9,970 bases of DNA from an uncultured Clostridium sp. Lineage in GTDB: Bacteria > Bacillota > Clostridia > TANB77 > CAG-508. The position numbers and the translations under genes were made by a program. The DNA lies in NCBI GenBank assembly GCA_947428535.1, contig CANEMG010000018.1, forward strand, positions 1-9,970, written 5' to 3'. Below the pieces are notes generated by a model that saw only the letters and a list, made by a program, of their open reading frames with translations, was not told the DNA's origin and searched no databases. This document shows positions 1 through 7,349 of this stretch, one piece after another. How positions within the stretch are numbered: position 1 is the first letter of the stretch; each line of letters begins with the position of its first letter.

Positions 1-1
1 A

Positions 2-556
2 TATATTATGAGTTTTATTATAATCATAGGAGAACAGCTAACAGAAGTTTTTTACACACTAGAACAAAATGTTATAGGTAGTAATTCTTCAATATTTGAA
101 GAAACAGTTAGAACACAAACACGAAATTATACTTTTAGTTTGTCAGGACTTCAGTTAACATTTTGGTCAATTGTTTATTGGTGTTTACTATTTATGGAAA
201 TTAGATTTTTATGGACATACATAAAAAGATTTTTAATGATAGGATTCCTAATTATAATTTCACCTTTAATAACAATAACATATTCTATAGATAAAGCAGG
301 AGATGGTAAAGCACAAGCCTTCTCATCTTGGATGAAAGAATTTGTAATGAATGTATTAATACAGCCATTACATGCTATTATATATTTAGTTTTTGTAGTA
401 ACAGCTAATAATATTGCAACAACATCTCCAATCATAGCTTTAGCCTTTTTTATGGCAATGGGAACAGTAGAAAAGATGGTAAAAGTAATATTTAATATTA
501 AGGATACTGCAACACTAAAAGGACTTGGAGATGTACATATTTTCAAGAAAGGATAG
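2..556 (+). CDS. VirB6/TrbL-like polytopic membrane protein, C-terminal part (5' end outside window)
   Basis: The reading frame is open to the left edge. The first ATG (base 8) is probably an internal Met: the residues Y-I-M spanning it align with the H-Y-I-M/H-Y-I-I helix of the two downstream paralogs, so this is the C-terminal part of a longer gene. Counting from that ATG, hydrophobic segments lie near residues 1-9, 50-70, 74-93, 113-133 and 139-161. The signature block has S85-P86-L-I-T, D95-K-A-G-D-G-K-A-Q-A104, W108 and I-Q-P-L-H-A (118-123). From residue 73 to 130 about 40 of 58 residues match the last gene of the window. Unlike its two paralogs it has almost no tail, ending about 20 residues after the last helix. 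It ends with two TAG codons in tandem, followed directly by the next ATG. By architecture it resembles the VirB6/TrbL membrane channel component of type IV secretion systems. The gene is certain; the family is an inference. Confidence 0.8.
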   Translation, partial: YIMSFIIIIGEQLTEVFYTLEQNVIGSNSSIFEETVRTQTRNYTFSLSGLQLTFWSIVYWCLLFMEIRFLWTYIKRFLMIGFLIIISPLITITYSIDKAGDGKAQAFSSWMKEFVMNVLIQPLHAIIYLVFVVTANNIATTSPIIALAFFMAMGTVEKMVKVIFNIKDTATLKGLGDVHIFKKG

Positions 557-559
557 TAG

Positions 560-1708
560 ATGGAAAAAAGAAGAATTTTAAAAATTATTTTAATTTTGCT
601 TTTTATACTATTGATTATGATAAGTACACTACTTGTAATAATTATTAGTAATTCCAATAATAAAGTAACTGCATCAATTGTTACTAATCAAGAAACTATA
701 AAAGAAGTTATAGAAAAACATGATGTTACATTTATAATGGAAGAAAGTAATTGTATTTATGTGATATTTGGAAAAGATTTATTTGATGAAAATGGAAGTA
801 GTAATGAAAATTATTTTAATAGTATTATTGATGATTTAAAGGATTTTTATGAAACTGAAGATTTTTATATGATAGATGAAGAAAAAGATATAACTATTTC
901 TGTAACTTTTAATTCAAAAACAAAAGAAATGGTTACAAAAATAAATAATTTAGAAGACTTTTTTAAAAATTTAGAGGGAGATGCATATTCGAAAGTTGAT
1001 GATATGCAGATAACAGAAGATTCAAGTATAATTGTTTCAAATACATATTTAGATAGATTAGTTATGAATTCAATGTATTTTTCAGAAATACAGGAGGATT
1101 TAGGGGAAGGAAAAGATTTAGGAAATGGGTATACTTCATATTTAAATGGAACTATTAAACTAAGAACTGTACCAACTAAAGCAGTTAGAAATATAATTTT
1201 TTCTGAAGATTATGAAGGATCCATAACAAGTAAAATCAATTCAGGAATGTCTTTAAGAGAAATATATAATATTAATTCAGAAAATGCATTTGGAAGTTTA
1301 AGCGAAGGATATTTAGGATATAAAGATGCAGATTACTATTTGTTTTTTTATAAAGATGAAGTTTCAGTTTATAGTTATTCTTACAATTATAATAAAATTT
1401 TTGAAAGTGCTTTATCTGAATATTTAGATTCAAAAGATTTAGATAGTTTTGTAAACAAATTAGTAACTAAATGGAAAGCATATGACTATTATGAATATGA
1501 TAAAGAAAAAAATAATGCATATATTTTATACTCAAATAGAGGAATAGAAATTGATATTAAAAATAATGATCCAAAAGGTATAAAACTTTATACAAATTAT
1601 TATTTTACAGATGAAACAAAAGATTATGTAAAAAAAGGATTGATAACATTAGATTCAAAAACAGATTTAGTTGATAAAACTGAGAAACAAAGAAAAAATA
1701 AAAGCTAA
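560..1708 (+). CDS. Membrane-anchored extracytoplasmic protein of unknown function (short paralog)
   Basis: I do not recognise a named family. The 382-residue protein starts with a basic stretch (M-E-K-R-R) and a long hydrophobic helix at about residues 9-30 with no lipobox Cys, so it is probably an N-terminally anchored protein with a roughly 350-residue domain outside the cytoplasm. That domain is acidic and rich in Asp, Glu, Tyr and Asn. It is a paralog of the next gene: shared stretches include T-I-K-E-V-I-E (46-52), N-E-N-Y-F (82-86), Y-M-I-D-E-E-K-D (103-110), E-G-S-I-T-S-K-I-N-S-G-M (219-230), G-Y-K-D-x-x-Y-Y-L-F-F (253-263), E-V-S-V-Y (267-271) and G-I-E-I-D-I (328-333). It stops where the paralog continues into an extra C-terminal module. 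The start is supported by AAGAAAGGA about 7 bases upstream. Only 3 bases separate it from the preceding gene, implying co-transcription with the VirB6-like genes and possibly a role at the outer face of that complex (inference). Confidence 0.85.
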   Translation: MEKRRILKIILILLFILLIMISTLLVIIISNSNNKVTASIVTNQETIKEVIEKHDVTFIMEESNCIYVIFGKDLFDENGSSNENYFNSIIDDLKDFYETEDFYMIDEEKDITISVTFNSKTKEMVTKINNLEDFFKNLEGDAYSKVDDMQITEDSSIIVSNTYLDRLVMNSMYFSEIQEDLGEGKDLGNGYTSYLNGTIKLRTVPTKAVRNIIFSEDYEGSITSKINSGMSLREIYNINSENAFGSLSEGYLGYKDADYYLFFYKDEVSVYSYSYNYNKIFESALSEYLDSKDLDSFVNKLVTKWKAYDYYEYDKEKNNAYILYSNRGIEIDIKNNDPKGIKLYTNYYFTDETKDYVKKGLITLDSKTDLVDKTEKQRKNKS

Positions 1709-1729
1709 TAGAATTTGGAGAGTTTATAA

Positions 1730-3250
1730 ATGAAAGATGAGAGATATAGAAAGGAAAATAATATAAATTATAAGATTATAATAATTTTATTTATTTTAAT
1801 CTTTACTCTAATCATATTCTCTCTAATACTAGGCAAGATTTATAAACAAAGTCAAAAACCAGAACTTTCTTATGATAATTTAACAACTATAAAAGAAGTT
1901 ATAGAATATTATGATTCAGATTATATTTCTGAAAAAGAAAGTGAAGACTCAAAATATATTTTAGATGTATTTTTAAAATTTAAGTATTTACCATATGATG
2001 AAAATAATAAAAGCAATGAAGAATATTATAATAAATTATTAGAAGATTGTGCTAAACTATTAAGCTATCAGAGTTTTATAATGATTGATAAGGAAAATGA
2101 TTTAAATGTAGAAATTATTTGTAATGGAAAAAAAGTTGTTTCTATAATTATAAATGGAATCGAAGATTATTTTATTTATATGGACTCTCAACTTAGTATG
2201 AAAGAATTTAAAGAAATAAAAATAACAGAATTTAATAATCAATCAGAAGAACTTAAAAGTATTATTGATAATAATTGGAATATAGTAGATTTAGGGACAA
2301 GAGACAGCATTTTTAATAATTATTATATATATTTTGATAAAGGAATAAAAACAAGAACAATAGATAATAAAATATACAACATAGTTTTCGATAAAAAATA
2401 TAAAGGAAGTGTTGTAAATAATATTTTTCCAGGAATGGACTTTTCAAGTATAGAAGCAATATTAGGAGATGCAACTTTTAAAGATGAAAAGGTTATTGGA
2501 TATAAAGGTGAAAACCAATATGTGTTTTTCACAGAAAGTGAAATTTCTGTGTATAAAACGAATATTTCAGAAACAGATGATTTTTTTGACTTAGCAGATA
2601 AATATATATCAGATGATTTAGATTTTCTCGAATTTATGAATCAACTTACATATTTATGGCCAGATTATAGTGATTATAAATACACATCAAATTCAGTGTT
2701 TATATCATATCCTTTAAAAGGTGTGGAAATAAGGTTGAATTATGGAGATTTAAACGGAATATATATTTTTAATAATATAAAAAGTAGTTTAAGTAAAGTA
2801 GAAAGATATTTAGAAAACACAAATTTTGTTGCTAGACTTCAATTAGATTTAGTTTTTGAAGCGGAAAAAAGAAGAATAGAAGAAAATGATAATTGGTTAA
2901 ATTTATGCAAAGAGTACAAAGAAAGTATAGATGAAGAAACCAAAGACATAATTGGAGAAAGTTTAAATTATGAAATATATCCAGAAATAGATAATTATAA
3001 ATTAATTTATTCAATGAAATTTATATCAAAATATGAAGAAATGCCAAACAGAGAATTGTCAGATACAATTAATTCATATTTGTGGGCAAATAATGATTTA
3101 TTTATTTATTCCAAAAAAGGTAAAGGTATATTTTTATACGATTTAAAAGATGGTACAATAAGAAGAGTAATAACAGGAACAGAGGAATATGAGTTAAAGG
3201 GATTTGAAGATGGAATACTAAAATATGATAATACTGAAATAAAACTTTAG
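1730..3250 (+). CDS. Membrane-anchored extracytoplasmic protein of unknown function (long paralog)
   Basis: A 506-residue tandem paralog of the preceding gene. A charged N-terminus is followed by one hydrophobic helix at about residues 15-35; the rest is hydrophilic and probably extracytoplasmic. Residues 53-385 align with the preceding protein: T-I-K-E-V-I-E (53-59), N-E-E-Y-Y (96-100), F-I-M-I-D-K-E-N-D (116-124), G-I-K-T-R-T (205-210), Y-K-G-S-V-V (224-229), P-G-M (234-236), G-Y-K-G...Y-V-F-F (257-267), E-I-S-V-Y (271-275), G-V-E-I-R-L (331-336), and E-K-R-R (379-382). Residues 386-506 are extra: a charged helical stretch, then a beta-rich end with S-K-K-G-K-G-I-F-L-Y-D (461-471) and repeated short hydrophobic strands resembling a beta-propeller blade (weak inference). 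The SD is GGAGAG, 7 bases before the ATG. The stop TAG is followed after one codon by a TAA in frame. No function is assigned; the position between VirB6-like genes suggests a role with that complex. Confidence 0.85.
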   Translation: MKDERYRKENNINYKIIIILFILIFTLIIFSLILGKIYKQSQKPELSYDNLTTIKEVIEYYDSDYISEKESEDSKYILDVFLKFKYLPYDENNKSNEEYYNKLLEDCAKLLSYQSFIMIDKENDLNVEIICNGKKVVSIIINGIEDYFIYMDSQLSMKEFKEIKITEFNNQSEELKSIIDNNWNIVDLGTRDSIFNNYYIYFDKGIKTRTIDNKIYNIVFDKKYKGSVVNNIFPGMDFSSIEAILGDATFKDEKVIGYKGENQYVFFTESEISVYKTNISETDDFFDLADKYISDDLDFLEFMNQLTYLWPDYSDYKYTSNSVFISYPLKGVEIRLNYGDLNGIYIFNNIKSSLSKVERYLENTNFVARLQLDLVFEAEKRRIEENDNWLNLCKEYKESIDEETKDIIGESLNYEIYPEIDNYKLIYSMKFISKYEEMPNRELSDTINSYLWANNDLFIYSKKGKGIFLYDLKDGTIRRVITGTEEYELKGFEDGILKYDNTEIKL

Positions 3251-3269
3251 TATTAAGAAAGGAAAAGGT

Positions 3270-6200
3270 ATGGTGCAAATTAAAGAAATTTGTAAAAGAA
3301 TTATTTTAATAATAGTAACAATATCATTGCTAGTATCATTTTGTGCTATGCCTGCTTCTTATGCGAAATTAGATCTAGAAGATGGAGAGTTTTATTATGC
3401 TGGTACACAAAAAGGACAATATACTGTATCAGATGGAATTTTTGAATGGCTTTTATCTAAAATTGGAGATATAGCAGACTGGCTGTTAGGTATTATTACT
3501 ATGGGATTTAGAATGATATTTGTAGGTTGGACTGCACTTTTAGAGAAAATGCTTACTTGGGCTATAGAAAGTACATCAGGTGTTAATGCAAAAGGTGATA
3601 TAGTAGAAAGTAATACAGATCTAACTTCTATTACTGATTCAAGTAACAATGTAACAATGGAAGCTATTGTATATAATCATGTTGCAGCATTAAATGCAAA
3701 TATATTTGATTTAAAAAGAGATGTAGAAGATTTAAAATATTCTGCAACAGGACATGTTTTAAGATGTAAGAAATGTTCAGAAAATCCAGAAGATGATGTT
3801 ACTAAATGCTGTAGTACAGATGGAACTTGTTCATGTGGATGTAATGGAAAATGTGAAGCTTGTAAAACATATATTGCAGCAGTAAAACAATACAATGATG
3901 AAGAATCTGCAGAACCTATAATTTTACAAATTAAAAAATCTGTTGCAATGTGGTATTATGTTATAAGAACATTAGCTATAGCTGGAATGCTTATTGTGCT
4001 TATAGTGGTTGGTATAAAAATGGCTATTTCCACAATAGCATCAGATAAAGCACTTTATAAAAGAATGCTTGCAGACTGGCTTATAGGTATGATAATATTA
4101 TTTTCAATGCATTATATTATGATATTTGTAATGTATGTAAATGAAGAATTAGTTCAAGTAGTAGAACAAACGGCTAATTCAGTAAATACAGTTCAAATGA
4201 AGCAGCTAGCAGAAAAAAATAGTCAAGATGGTGTAAAATATACTAATGAAGAAGTAGAACTAAAAGTTTATGAAGCAATTAGAACAAGAGCATATGATGC
4301 TAAATTAATAAATGGGTTATCTGGAACAATAATGTATATGACATTAGTTTATTTTGCATTTAGATATACTATTGTTTATGTAAAAAGGTTGTTTACTATA
4401 ATTGTTTTAACAATTATGGCTCCAGGAGTAGGATTTGCATATGCTTTGCAAAAAACATTATCTGGAAAACAACAGGCATTAAAGAATTGGTTTACAGAGT
4501 ATATATTAAATGTAATTATTCAAGTAGTACATGCTCTTATATATGCAATATTTATTTCACAAGCACTTATATTATCATTAGGATCAATATCTGGTGTTAT
4601 AGTTGGTTTGATATTAATGAATTATACATTGAAAGCAGATAAATTATTTAGAAAGATATTCAGAATTTCTACAGGTGGAGGACTTGTAGATGATACAAAT
4701 GATTCTGCTGAAAAATTGAAATCAAATGTTTTAGATGCATATACAGGAGGAAAAGCAGCTGTATCTACTTTAACAAATACACCATATACACAAGCTGTAA
4801 AAGGAATTGGAAAAGCAGCTGTAGCATTACCAATAGTGGCTGCAGGTGGTGCTAAAAAAGGTATAAAATCATTAATGAATAATGAAGGTGAAGAAGAAAA
4901 CGAAAACTCAGATAATAGTACTATACTACCTTTAGGTAATTCAGGTTCTGGAAGACCGGCATCAGGAAAAGCTAGTTCTGGAAATAATCCAAGACTATCA
5001 AACAGAAGTGATAAAGAGTTATTGGGAATAGGTAAAAAGACATTAAAAAATAATATGAATACAGCCAAAGAAGAAGTATTAAATGCTAAAACACAACAAG
5101 AACAAGATGAAGCAATGAATAAGCTTATAAAAGCTAGTGATGAGTATAATAGGTATGAAAAACTAACAGTTCCATCTACTGGAGAAATAGCAAAAGGTCA
5201 TTTAGATAGAATATTAGATATAGATAATCATTTTGTATTTAATACAAATAAGGGCTTTGCAGGAAATTTAAAGGAACTTTATACAGGAATATATGGAAAT
5301 ACATATACAGATCCAAATACAGGAAGAAAAATAAATGATAAATCAGGGTTTTTTAATGAATTGAAACCTAATAAATTATTAGGACTAACAGATGAAGATT
5401 TAAAATTACTAAAGAAACAAACAGGACTAATATTTGGAACTTTTGCTGGAATGGGAAGTTTATTTTTGGGAATGGGAACTATTGTTGCAAATCCAAAATT
5501 AGGAATGGGATTATTAGCAACAGGACACACATTAACAAAAAAAGGTTTAGGTAGACCAACAACTATTAGTACATACAAAGGAAAATATACATTTTCTAGA
5601 TTTGGTATACCAGCTATTAAAAATATGGAAAAAATAGCATTAGAAAATGCTAAAAAAGAAAGAGCAAACTTAAAGTTAAGAGATCATGAAGGATTTTATG
5701 GTGCATTGAGAAAAAATAAAGTAGTTCCTGCTACATTGGGAGCTGCAGCAGTAGGTGCATCTATTGCAACTGGAGTTGGAATAGTTCCAGCTACAATGCT
5801 TGGTGCTGGATTTATTGCTAAAAAATTTACTCCAGCTACTAATATAGGACAGGGATTAGTAGATTTAAAAGATCACTTAGAAAAACAAGGTAAAGAACAA
5901 GAAAAACAATTTAAAATTGATACATTATATGTTTTGAAAGCTGAAACACAGGCAAGAATGGAAGTTTTACTAGATGAAAATAATGAAAGTAGTGAGGATT
6001 CAAATTATTTAAAAGAATTATATGGTGCTTTAGGCTATGAATATAATGAAAGAACAAGAGCAATAAGTAAAAGTGGACAAAAGTCAGAAGAAGAAAAACA
6101 ACAAGAAGATTTTGAAAATAAATTAGATGCAAAAATGAAAGATAATACAGTTGAAGATAAAATAATAAGTAATGCTGTTGATGATAAGAAAATTACAAGT

Positions 6201-7331
6201 TCAGATTCAAAATTTATAGATAGAGAAATTGATAAAATATTAGTACAAATTTCTAATGGAAAGGCCTTAGATATAAATAGTGAGGCAACATTAGATAAAG
6301 TTATTAGCGAATTAACATCTAGACTTATATCTGCTGGAATTCTAACTACAGGACAAAGAGCTGATCAAGTATTTAAATCAGGTAAATCAGGATTAAAATC
6401 AGCTTTAAAAGCAAAAGCTACTTTAACTAATGAAAAAATTGTAGTTGCTGAAGAGGCCTTAGATGGAATTAGTGAAGAAGAAAAAACAGTGCTAAAAGAA
6501 GTAATATCAGAAATTTCAGAAGAAAAAAATGTATCTGATTTTACAATAATAAATTCTTCAGAAGTTTTAAAGAGATTTATGAACAAGATTTCTAATATTA
6601 TAGCTAATTCAAAAGATGATACAACCACATTAAAGAATTTAAGAAAAGAGGAAATATCTCCATATTCTAGAAAGATAACAAAATATCTACAAAACTTAGA
6701 ATTGGCTAAAACAGCTACTCATAATGAAGCATATGAAGAAAAGAAAAACGCTAAAAAACAAGTTGAAAATAAGGTTAATAAAAGAAAGAAGAAATTAAAA
6801 CAAATATTAGAGATGACATTTGATACTGAAGTAGATGACCCAACTAATAATGTAATTGAACAAGTAACAAATATAAGTAATATAGGAGGAACTGTAACAG
6901 ATAGAAAAGGTAATACAGTTGAAGTTTCTTCAGATGAATCAAATAGAATATTAGAATTATTATTTTTAAGAAAAGAATTAGAAGAAATAAATAATGTAGC
7001 AATAGAGGAGATAGAATTAACTAAAGGTTCATACAAGTTTACAAAGGCAACTAAAGATAAATCAGAAGCTACTATAGATTACTATAATGATGAATTACAA
7101 GTACAAAAATATGCAGTAGAACATGCTGAAATATATAATGATAAAAATTATGAAAAAGCGACAAAACGTTATACACAAGCAGAAATCGATGAAAGAAAGA
7201 AAATATCTGAATTAGAAAAGGGTCTTGAAAAGAAAAAGAAGATTATGGAGAAGGCAGAAAGAGAAATATTAATGAAGGGACCAATTGTTGATTTAGATGA
7301 TGCTAGAAAACAATTATTAAATAAGAGATAG
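3270..7331 (+). CDS. Giant VirB6/TrbL-like membrane protein with signal peptide, Cys-rich cluster and long C-terminal tail
   Basis: A 1353-residue protein. Residues 1-32 look like a Sec signal peptide (basic start, hydrophobic 11-26, A-S-Y-A end). Residues 57-98 are hydrophobic/amphipathic and may contain a membrane segment. Residues 166-198 hold nine Cys in C-x-x-C and C-x-C spacing. The membrane module shared with the last gene starts at W228-Y-Y; helices lie near 232-254, 269-291, 349-371, 373-393, 409-431 and 434-452, with H281-Y, P385, G399-K, W407, Q418 and H421-A conserved, and it ends in the basic L-F-R-K-I-F-R (459-465). The remaining 890 residues are a hydrophilic tail: a Ser/Gly/Asn linker (535-580), two Gly/Ala-rich hydrophobic stretches (717-757, 818-850), then highly charged helical, probably coiled-coil sequence to the end. 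The SD AAAGGA lies 6 bases before the ATG. VirB6/TrbL proteins form the inner-membrane channel of type IV secretion systems; extended tails are known in some. The assignment rests on architecture. A phage tape-measure protein is less likely given the signal peptide and paralogous module. Confidence 0.85.
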   Translation: MVQIKEICKRIILIIVTISLLVSFCAMPASYAKLDLEDGEFYYAGTQKGQYTVSDGIFEWLLSKIGDIADWLLGIITMGFRMIFVGWTALLEKMLTWAIESTSGVNAKGDIVESNTDLTSITDSSNNVTMEAIVYNHVAALNANIFDLKRDVEDLKYSATGHVLRCKKCSENPEDDVTKCCSTDGTCSCGCNGKCEACKTYIAAVKQYNDEESAEPIILQIKKSVAMWYYVIRTLAIAGMLIVLIVVGIKMAISTIASDKALYKRMLADWLIGMIILFSMHYIMIFVMYVNEELVQVVEQTANSVNTVQMKQLAEKNSQDGVKYTNEEVELKVYEAIRTRAYDAKLINGLSGTIMYMTLVYFAFRYTIVYVKRLFTIIVLTIMAPGVGFAYALQKTLSGKQQALKNWFTEYILNVIIQVVHALIYAIFISQALILSLGSISGVIVGLILMNYTLKADKLFRKIFRISTGGGLVDDTNDSAEKLKSNVLDAYTGGKAAVSTLTNTPYTQAVKGIGKAAVALPIVAAGGAKKGIKSLMNNEGEEENENSDNSTILPLGNSGSGRPASGKASSGNNPRLSNRSDKELLGIGKKTLKNNMNTAKEEVLNAKTQQEQDEAMNKLIKASDEYNRYEKLTVPSTGEIAKGHLDRILDIDNHFVFNTNKGFAGNLKELYTGIYGNTYTDPNTGRKINDKSGFFNELKPNKLLGLTDEDLKLLKKQTGLIFGTFAGMGSLFLGMGTIVANPKLGMGLLATGHTLTKKGLGRPTTISTYKGKYTFSRFGIPAIKNMEKIALENAKKERANLKLRDHEGFYGALRKNKVVPATLGAAAVGASIATGVGIVPATMLGAGFIAKKFTPATNIGQGLVDLKDHLEKQGKEQEKQFKIDTLYVLKAETQARMEVLLDENNESSEDSNYLKELYGALGYEYNERTRAISKSGQKSEEEKQQEDFENKLDAKMKDNTVEDKIISNAVDDKKITSSDSKFIDREIDKILVQISNGKALDINSEATLDKVISELTSRLISAGILTTGQRADQVFKSGKSGLKSALKAKATLTNEKIVVAEEALDGISEEEKTVLKEVISEISEEKNVSDFTIINSSEVLKRFMNKISNIIANSKDDTTTLKNLRKEEISPYSRKITKYLQNLELAKTATHNEAYEEKKNAKKQVENKVNKRKKKLKQILEMTFDTEVDDPTNNVIEQVTNISNIGGTVTDRKGNTVEVSSDESNRILELLFLRKELEEINNVAIEEIELTKGSYKFTKATKDKSEATIDYYNDELQVQKYAVEHAEIYNDKNYEKATKRYTQAEIDERKKISELEKGLEKKKKIMEKAEREILMKGPIVDLDDARKQLLNKR
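3765..3863 (+). other. Cys-rich cluster inside the giant VirB6-like protein (residues 166-198)
   Basis: Nine Cys occur within 33 residues: C166, C169, C180, C181, C187, C189, C191, C195 and C198. The outer pairs are C-x-x-C, and the centre has C-C and C-x-C-x-C. Elsewhere in this 1353-residue protein Cys is almost absent (only C8 and C25, both in or next to the signal peptide). The equivalent stretch before W-Y-Y in the paralog at 7350 has no Cys. The pattern could bind zinc or a metal cluster, or form disulfides if it lies outside the cytoplasm; the sequence alone does not decide. Confidence 0.75.
3951..4664 (+). other. Shared polytopic module of the VirB6-like paralogs (residues 228-465)
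   Basis: This part of the protein aligns with residues 133-355 of the downstream paralog (7746-8414). Landmarks are W-Y-Y-x-x-R, G-I-K/R-M-A-x-S-T, D-W, H-Y-I, Y-V-N, then P, Y, G-K-x-Q-A-L, W, I-Q, H-A, and a closing basic K-I-F motif. In the 58-residue block around the G-K-x-Q-A motif, about 21 positions are identical between the two by eye, so this is the divergent member of the three. Confidence 0.7.
5418..5540 (+). other. Gly-rich hydrophobic stretch in the tail (residues 717-757)
   Basis: A stretch rich in Gly, Met, Leu, Phe and Ala, with many small residues at short spacing, lies inside an otherwise charged hydrophilic tail, about 260 residues after the last helix of the membrane module. 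It could form a glycine-zipper-like hairpin that inserts in or lies against a membrane, or a buried core helix pair. It is followed by a second such stretch at 5721-5819 (residues 818-850). Confidence 0.5.
5721..5819 (+). other. Ala/Gly-rich hydrophobic stretch in the tail (residues 818-850)
   Basis: This second small-residue hydrophobic stretch contains V-V-P-A-T, G-A-A-A-V-G-A and G-A-G-F-I-A, and is flanked by Lys-rich sequence on both sides (R-K-N-K before, K-K-F after). Two short hydrophobic runs separated by a G-I-V-P turn look like a hairpin. The tail of the downstream paralog has one comparable stretch (8970-9077). Confidence 0.5.
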
Positions 7332-7335
7332 AAAG

Positions 7336-7345
7336 AAGGTGAGGA
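7336..7345 (+). promoter_or_regulatory. Ribosome binding site that fixes a TTG start
   Basis: The sequence AAGGTGAGGA matches the anti-SD sequence well and lies 4-8 bases before TTG at 7350. It is the strongest site in the window and is the main reason for choosing this TTG. The first in-frame ATG (7563) would remove the signal peptide and has no comparable site. Confidence 0.75.
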
Positions 7346-7349
7346 GTTC

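Noticed and set aside
8..10. ATG at base 8 as the start of the first gene
   Set aside because: The frame is open to the edge and the residues around this Met align inside a membrane helix of both paralogs, so it is an internal Met of a gene starting upstream.
175..657. Minus-strand ORF of 160 codons, and other minus-strand ORFs up to about 150 codons across the window
   Set aside because: They lie opposite well-supported genes, lack convincing SD sites and domains, and have the low-complexity hydrophobic or Ser/Leu/Phe-rich make-up expected of antisense reading of AT-rich coding DNA.
3765..3863. DNA-binding zinc finger
   Set aside because: The Cys cluster is in a membrane protein between a signal peptide and membrane helices; Cys spacing does not match a classical nucleic-acid-binding finger.
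4749..4823. 15-base direct repeat at 4749-4763 and 4809-4823 (G-K-A-A-V twice)
   Set aside because: Short, only two copies, in Gly/Ala/Lys-rich coding sequence where chance repeats are likely; no sign of a mobile element or site-specific target.
3270..7331. Phage tail tape-measure protein
   Set aside because: The length, coiled coils and Gly-rich hydrophobic stretches fit superficially, but the signal peptide, six-helix module and paralogs in the same operon do not. No phage structural genes are nearby.
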